Source: Desulfuromonas versatilis
Lineage (GTDB): Bacteria > Desulfobacterota > Desulfuromonadia > Desulfuromonadales > NIT-T3
Reading direction: 5' to 3'
DNA: 64,000 bases
Assembly (NCBI RefSeq): GCF_019704135.1
Contig: NZ_AP024355.1
Location: forward strand, 2,908,001 to 2,972,000
Shown here piece after piece: positions 60,801 to 64,000 of this stretch. The notes beneath the pieces are model-generated. The model saw only the letters and a list, made by a program, of their open reading frames with translations. It was not told where the DNA came from and made no database searches. The position numbers were made by a program, and so were the translations under genes. Each line of letters begins with the position of its first letter. The first letter of the stretch is position 1.

Positions 60801-63329
60801 GGGGTCGTCACCCCGACCGGCCAGGGGACCATGACCTGCGAGAACATCTACTGCCACGGCGGCACCGACACCATGGGCGGCACCAACCCCCAGTGGAACG
60901 GCAACATCGCCTGCAACTCCTGCCACGGCACCAGCGCCACCAACACCCCGCCGGGCTACAGCCACACCACCCACGTGGGCAAGATGGGCCAGGCCTGCAC
61001 CGTCTGCCACGGCGACGGCACGGTCAATCCCCTGCCCGGCAGCAACGGCCACGTCAACGGCAGCGTCGGCTGGGACCTCACCGGCGCGCCCAACACCGGC
61101 GCCGCGGCGACCTACAAGGGCTCGACCATGGGCGAGACGGGGAAATTCGCTCCCAGCGCCATCTACGACGGTTACGGCACCTGTACCAACGTGGCCTGCC
61201 ATTACGGCACCGAGACGCCGCCCTGGAACAGCGGCCCGGCCACCTGCACCACCTGCCACAACAACGGCACCGACAACGGGACCCTGACCAACGCGGCCCC
61301 CGCCACCGGTGAGCACGATGCACACATGGTCGCGGCCTCTGGTTCGCTGAGCGAGAAGATGATCAACGCCTTCATCAACAAGTGCGAGAGCTGCCACGGC
61401 GGCGGCGCCAACACCGGCACCCACCCCGGCCATATCGGCGCCTCTCACGGCACCTCGCCGGTGGATCTGGCCGATTACGTCGACTTCGGCGGCATGACCT
61501 ACGACCACGGCACCGAAACCTGCACCAGCCTCTGCCACGCGGCCAACGACCCGGGGATCTGGGGCTCGCACCAGCCGCTCTCCTGCGAGGCCTGCCACAT
61601 GGCGCCCTACCTCGGCCCGACGGTGGTCGATCCCGACAACGAAGGGACCGGCATGGCCGCGCAGGGCTTCGGCTCGCATCTCAAGGTGACCAAGGGTGAA
61701 ACCATCAGCACCACCACCAACTGGATGACCCAGTGCCAGAAATGTCATCCCTACCATACCGGCGGGGTGGAAATTCCCGAACCCACCACCAGCTGGGACA
61801 ACCCCGGGACCGCCACGGTGGAATCCGAGAACATGGCGATGAAACTCGGCCTGATGTTCCCGGTCACCGGCGGCATCCACCTCGGCGGCGCCTCGACCAG
61901 CGGGTCCACCGAGGCGGACATCTGCTGGAACTGCCACGGCACCGACAGCCAGGTCAACGAGTGGGGCTACAACTACGACACCAACGGGGCGAACTTCCCG
62001 GAAACCAAGATCACCCCCGACACCACCTCCCCCACCGGCCACACCTACTGGGACGACAGCGGCGCCAGGGGCTCGTACAACTACGGCTACCTTTACACCA
62101 GCAACCACAGCTCCGGCACCTACAACAGCGCCAATGCCACCTCCAAGTGGGTGGACAGCAACGGCTGGGGGCACTATCGCCGGGACGGCTACCAGCATCA
62201 CAACTACCCCGAGGCCGGTTACCCCGACTACATCCTGAGCCGGCGCATCACCTCGGTGCACTCGGTGAACTTCGATCCGGCCAAGCAGAAATCCTCGGTG
62301 GCCACCGCCATCAACGGGAGCGGCGTCGTCGTGCCTGCTGCGCAGGAAGTGCCGCAGAACATCCGCTGCAGCTACTGCCACGACGTGCACGACCTGAACA
62401 AGGCCATGACCGACACGGCCGCCGGCGTCTTTGAGAACAGCACCGGCCGCCCCTACCTGCGCGGCACCTGGATGGGCAACCCCTATGCGCCGGACCTGCC
62501 GCCGCTTTCGAATTACGAAACCGCCTACAACACCACCTATAACGACAACACCTACAATTCTAACAACAGGACCTTCTCGAGCGGCTACGACACGCCACGC
62601 CTCTTCTCCAACTCGCAGACCTCGAAGATGAAGGGGGGCTATTTCATCGACGCCAACAGCAACCGCCCGACGACCGACCCCAGCTACGACAGTCTCGAGG
62701 AGACCGCCGGCATCTGCGTGGTCTGCCACGGCAAGGACGTCAACAACATGGACTTCTACAGCAACACCACCACCACCATGTGGCGCACCGGCCAGGTCAA
62801 CGGCCACGCCAACTCCACGCTGGGCGGCGAGGGGGCGGCTCATGCCAACGCCATGAACATCTTCGATGCTACCCGTGGCCAAACCAATCGGGTCATGGCC
62901 CATCAGTCCGGCGTCGCCCAAGGCAGAGAATGGGGAAAAAACAGACTCGAGGGCGGTCCGTTCCAGAACAGCAGCGGCATGGACAAGGCCTTTGACACCA
63001 GCAACCCGACCCTTAACGTGACCGGCTGGTACGGCGGGACACCCAACAGCGATCCCTCCTCCAAGCCGGCCGAGTACAGCACCTGGTACAGTGCCAATGG
63101 GATCGGCACCGACGGCAGCGGCGGGGGAATGGCGCACAGCTTCACCTGTTCCAAGTGTCACAGCCCCCACGCCACTGGCCTGCCGGCGCTGCTGATCACC
63201 AACTGCCTGGATAAGAACGTTTCCTCCTGGGCCTTGGGGTCGGCCAACCCGTCCGTTTCCCAGGCCAACAACTGCCACCGCAAGGAAAGCACCTCAACGG
63301 GATGGCACAAACTGGCGCCCGCACAGTAA
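54858..63329 (+). CDS. Giant adhesin-multiheme cytochrome fusion (18 heme sites)
   Basis: A 2823-residue exported protein. I choose the ATG at 54858, with GAGGG ahead, because a signal peptide follows (WKRDCCILVGLFLALAILAG, cleavage near ATAWA); earlier in-frame ATGs exist. An FN3-like module is at about 250-330, a Cys-poor beta domain at about 390-560, three repeats ending TFYAWAKDEAGNVSAP-like at about 610-900, a CBM6/malectin-like module at about 900-1070 (IEAENYTQM), a DUF1349/concanavalin-like module at about 1148-1340 (GGIMVRQSLANNS), and further FN-like strands to 1700. From residue 1749 to the end I count 15 CX2CH, 2 CX4CH (CENIYCH, CTNVACH) and 1 CX3CH (CTSLCH). It ends with NCHRKES after an unpaired Cys. 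It would bind a surface and pass electrons. Confidence 0.9.
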   Translation: MREDVFASWWKRDCCILVGLFLALAILAGSATAWAASPVALLGSWSKTQQANLAFTPAAGSDRVILVAVTGEDANQAATVSSVTYGGQLVTPINSAVRGAGYSNIAWLGFCNETCISNASGNSIVVNTNVDNQYVVAAAAYANVDQTQPVFAHNANTSNSSTITASLNNADGNKVVYVVAFNGNQASSTPSTGFSNRVRHDAGGNSHTMVVDDRTATTSATPLSISTSSGSGSSRTAIVAVSLQQRLCAASAPTDLLAVAPHGGRVDLTWSYDGTNNDYYTIYRNGTPIGTSTSGSYADLAVTVSTGYNYTVKGFNQALNCESDASNTANVTTGPCAPTTGPITVDGGQLSGQVVNLTSLVSANGATVSTYTVSQLLAPELHELESFTSGDPQGWSAKWTTDNEGNPPGNRDLATGISTRSDGTGPATAPTGSFLYYEASDSATALARPAVRYLTHVGAFNANANELLVSFKYHMYGSQIGSLELQANSGSGWTTVWSKTGNQGNSWKSASVDLEALGYSSGNVSLRFKFAYGTGYLGDIALDEVLVHGPGRAGTVYFTGNATAAQSAATNGGSPWPDATTLRLDIFGADNCSTALNDVGTFDFYVDNTPPTVNSFTLPATAVSPISVLAFSVTDNIGVTGYLVTESPAAPAASNPGWQSTVPTHIRTASTGSVTFYAWAKDAAGNVSTSRSQVVTVSADGTAPTVDSFTMPDSSFSPIPVSAFFASDNSGVVAGYQVTESATPPAAGDAGWQANPPASVTTASTGSVTFYAWAKDEAGNVSAPATHVVTVKVDTNPPVVTFTIPGTSSSLTFNVSTYGAVDNVPDVASNTGVSGYMITESGVDADPSGPSDPRWLGAPPLKLTASTDGSRTFKAWAKDSAGNISAAVSRSITITLPATCDYDINPAGTYIEAENYTQMTAPSPWEWTVVTTPLADASGRTSSGGYLSTTVGGTGTTPNGSRTDYPVNFTSGGTYCIWIRALDAAGAGGGDSTFWGIDGSLVGTITQTADNQWSWDSDTQNGSNCTTVSSGPHTINLWPREAGQKTDGFFIATLDANADPSAGGIFTGDDDQTTTVAALGPKGVKLTVDPTCVDSSGGGAPGSGGGGSGYIDIPDGQTTNGNPINPENLYVTDLGAAVRQYRALGRESDGFNGFSLNSKWSKTDIGGNSTPAPSVVNEQLSLTGRGADIWGNSDAFAFLYQGGKSGSFTIDVKVDSVQPVNGWAKGGIMVRQSLANNSPHAMIVLTPDNGVSFQRRRLSGGTSYSTTAAGVSQPKWLRLKRTGNNFFGYYSNDGISWVLVGNDTVNMTDPVNIGLAVTSHTTAANCTAVFDNFMFMPASVSGMSETWNNTSSASPASIATTGWSDGDYALSVRGSGVEPETNTFSFSSCTDVTPSTITVHSGQTIGGSASSLNALFDHTGNVGTFHFQINGIDVLNPWNSYSVVPDGTSASVTLKVFGTDPDCGGKSLSASGTITVNNSCSDPDPSTITILTGQSTGGGSVDLTAMASTTGDVAAGGLTYKINGQVIGDPASWDSRSYGTTTPQAVTFEVSGTDPDCGNVITAVNLIEIDNACVYNPPSIKFAKDLDYVGPGRAIPFTVTVRNEDSFNCGASTLTVTMDGDSNLTNFDPSYFPDPSSITDAAFSVAGDKKSASITLAGRQSAQLELAVSAKAGAPEWNSNITTLRVSSDSGSDSETAETVVFLVSPITHNSVTTNSAKWGGTVDGDGNTVTQGNWGTSDDGSKYGNFDCLTCHEKGGPNVKWLRGAIDMPADSDDPTWGTSGLSSLTISFLDQRPGSDDWGNDDPLGTDAHPADSKIGAGRTGSTRACEVCHSVTMYHRYDTEADPDGAGPLTGQAVYNHFNDRDCTDCHRHSLGFTASCTGCHGNPPLEATLGGPNGLADIPGATGSTTPGTHYKHVVVLQYPCVYCHAGWRDVGEMPKVVGGKQDINHKFDVFGRQPADIDYATAITGHYTGQDGVSYEGVVTPTGQGTMTCENIYCHGGTDTMGGTNPQWNGNIACNSCHGTSATNTPPGYSHTTHVGKMGQACTVCHGDGTVNPLPGSNGHVNGSVGWDLTGAPNTGAAATYKGSTMGETGKFAPSAIYDGYGTCTNVACHYGTETPPWNSGPATCTTCHNNGTDNGTLTNAAPATGEHDAHMVAASGSLSEKMINAFINKCESCHGGGANTGTHPGHIGASHGTSPVDLADYVDFGGMTYDHGTETCTSLCHAANDPGIWGSHQPLSCEACHMAPYLGPTVVDPDNEGTGMAAQGFGSHLKVTKGETISTTTNWMTQCQKCHPYHTGGVEIPEPTTSWDNPGTATVESENMAMKLGLMFPVTGGIHLGGASTSGSTEADICWNCHGTDSQVNEWGYNYDTNGANFPETKITPDTTSPTGHTYWDDSGARGSYNYGYLYTSNHSSGTYNSANATSKWVDSNGWGHYRRDGYQHHNYPEAGYPDYILSRRITSVHSVNFDPAKQKSSVATAINGSGVVVPAAQEVPQNIRCSYCHDVHDLNKAMTDTAAGVFENSTGRPYLRGTWMGNPYAPDLPPLSNYETAYNTTYNDNTYNSNNRTFSSGYDTPRLFSNSQTSKMKGGYFIDANSNRPTTDPSYDSLEETAGICVVCHGKDVNNMDFYSNTTTTMWRTGQVNGHANSTLGGEGAAHANAMNIFDATRGQTNRVMAHQSGVAQGREWGKNRLEGGPFQNSSGMDKAFDTSNPTLNVTGWYGGTPNSDPSSKPAEYSTWYSANGIGTDGSGGGMAHSFTCSKCHSPHATGLPALLITNCLDKNVSSWALGSANPSVSQANNCHRKESTSTGWHKLAPAQ

Positions 63330-63364
63330 CTAAAACCTGAAAATCAGCAGTTGCGAAAAAGCAC

Positions 63365-63395
63365 GGGGGAGAATCCGAGTTAAGGATTCTCCCCC
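63365..63395 (+). terminator. Intrinsic terminator ending the cytochrome operon
   Basis: A perfect 12-bp stem (63365-63376 with 63384-63395), 7-base loop and TTGTTT after it, 36 bases past the giant fusion gene. Confidence 0.85.
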
Positions 63396-63507
63396 TTGTT
63401 TCGTCAAAGCGCGTAATTTCTTTCCCGATTCCGCCTTGTAACGCCCTCCTCTCCCCGTCTGCCATTTCCCCCCCTCGATAAACAAGCTCTCCCCTCCTCC
63501 TGTCGGC

Positions 63508-63523
63508 TGGCTTGATATTTGCA
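63508..63523 (+). promoter_or_regulatory. Second sigma-54 promoter
   Basis: TGGCTTGATATTTGCA (GG at 63509-63510, GC at 63521-63522, 10 bases between) lies 50 bases before the ATG at 63573 and is preceded by a pyrimidine-rich tract, as at 45360. Both promoters continue with TTAA after TTGCA. Confidence 0.7.
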
Positions 63524-63572
63524 TTAAAATAACGAAATAATTAATCTGGTCTCTAAATGGAGGAGGCTTTTC

Positions 63573-64000
63573 ATGGCCACAGTTGTCGGAAAAATGGGCA
63601 AGGAGATGGACGTGGAGAATAGCCGCCCCGCGAAACCATTACTTTTTTCATGGTTCTTCTTCTGTTTCCTCGCCATCGGCACGCCAATCCGGGCTGAAGC
63701 GGCCAATCCCACCACTGCCGGAACCGCCACGGCCGTCCAAAGCACCCTGAACGCCATCGGCGTCACCATGCCCTATACGGGTGACGACAACGGCACCAGC
63801 AGCTACACCGTCCAATACAAGCTTTCCGCATCCGGCAGCTGGACCACCTGGATCGCCGGCGCCTCGAATACTCCCAGTCCCTATGTCAAAAACATCACCG
63901 GCCTGGTCAACGGTTCGACCTACGACGTGCGGGTCACCTACCTCGATGCCAGCGACGGGCTCTCCAACCCGGGTTCTGCGACCCAGACCATCTCCAACAT
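63573..64000 (+). CDS. Partial exported FN3-type protein (runs off the window)
   Basis: An open frame with no stop to the end of the window, 142 codons seen. GGAGGAGG is ten bases before the ATG. The first 25 residues are polar, then a hydrophobic run (LLFSWFFFCFLAIG) ends with Ala-rich cleavage near AEAA. The mature part is a fibronectin type III domain (YTVQYKLSASGSWTTW and VNGSTYDVRVTYLDASDG). No heme site is visible in the part seen. Its position after its own sigma-54 promoter suggests a further large surface protein, possibly also multiheme. Confidence 0.75.
   Translation, partial: MATVVGKMGKEMDVENSRPAKPLLFSWFFFCFLAIGTPIRAEAANPTTAGTATAVQSTLNAIGVTMPYTGDDNGTSSYTVQYKLSASGSWTTWIAGASNTPSPYVKNITGLVNGSTYDVRVTYLDASDGLSNPGSATQTISN

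Noticed and set aside
57528-63278. A 1916-codon open frame antisense to the giant fusion gene, and a 976-codon one antisense at 51040-53970
   Set aside because: Both mirror real heme-rich genes. The predicted products are Val/Gly/Ala/Asp-rich with no motifs or export signals, as expected from high-GC third positions and few stop codons in that frame.

Overview
The window is high-GC chromosomal DNA from an anaerobic, cytochrome-rich bacterium. The gene content (anaplerotic pyruvate carboxylase, many response regulators, an NtrC-type sigma-54 activator, giant multiheme c-type cytochromes with mixed CX2CH/CX4CH heme sites, and an NHL-repeat gene beside a small tetraheme cytochrome) points to the Desulfuromonadales/Geobacterales group, probably a Desulfuromonas-like metal or electrode respirer. 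This placement rests on family knowledge, not on a marker gene.

Layout. 1-3.1 kb: a lower-GC membrane protein, a REP-type (RAYT) transposase, a DUF3024 protein and a secreted retropepsin-like protease. 3.3-9.3 kb: pyruvate carboxylase, then a slipin/NfeD membrane pair. 9.4-12 kb: a sigma-54-dependent response regulator, a previously uncalled 43-residue Cys-rich protein and a single receiver. 12-21.4 kb: FetAB-type ABC exporter, family-4 uracil-DNA glycosylase, Zn-dependent phospholipase C-like protein, CoaBC, metallo-hydrolase, YhaM-like nuclease, FAD dehydrogenase and a receiver-histidine kinase. 21.6-29.9 kb: UspA, a receiver, and a long minus-strand operon running from MTA phosphorylase (mtnP) to purine nucleoside phosphorylase, with a PfkB kinase, a TPR lipoprotein, a RodZ-like protein and a Zn-ribbon/receiver fusion between them; then rlmN and ndk. 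30-35 kb: a lipoprotein secretin fused to cohesin-like and OmpA domains, a DsbA-like thiol oxidoreductase and a membrane protein. 35-37.4 kb: two tandem paralogues combining c-type heme sites with thrombospondin-3 and MopE-type calcium/metal repeats. 38-45.2 kb: TamB, TamA and an L,D-transpeptidase. 45.4-64 kb: an extracellular electron-transfer cluster.

The most striking region is 45.3-64 kb. A good sigma-54 promoter precedes four co-directional genes: an NHL/PEGA/VCBS scaffold protein, a tetraheme cytochrome, a 1834-residue protein with 44 candidate heme sites, and a 2823-residue protein that joins an adhesin-like front half (FN3-like, carbohydrate-binding-like and concanavalin-like modules) to an 18-site multiheme tail. 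A terminator ends this unit. A second, similar sigma-54 promoter then precedes another secreted FN3-type gene that runs off the window and is open to the last base. I infer a co-regulated extracellular conduit or nanowire cluster with surface-binding giant cytochromes. The upstream TSP3/MopE cytochromes may belong to the same physiology.

Two intergenic elements (near 15.46 and 28.25 kb) share an unusual inverted heptad-repeat design with a GTAAAAG centre, and a GTAG-plus-hairpin REP-like element lies near 21.42 kb. No tRNA, rRNA, CRISPR array, prophage or complete insertion sequence was seen. Most other long open frames in this DNA are antisense shadows of the genes listed.
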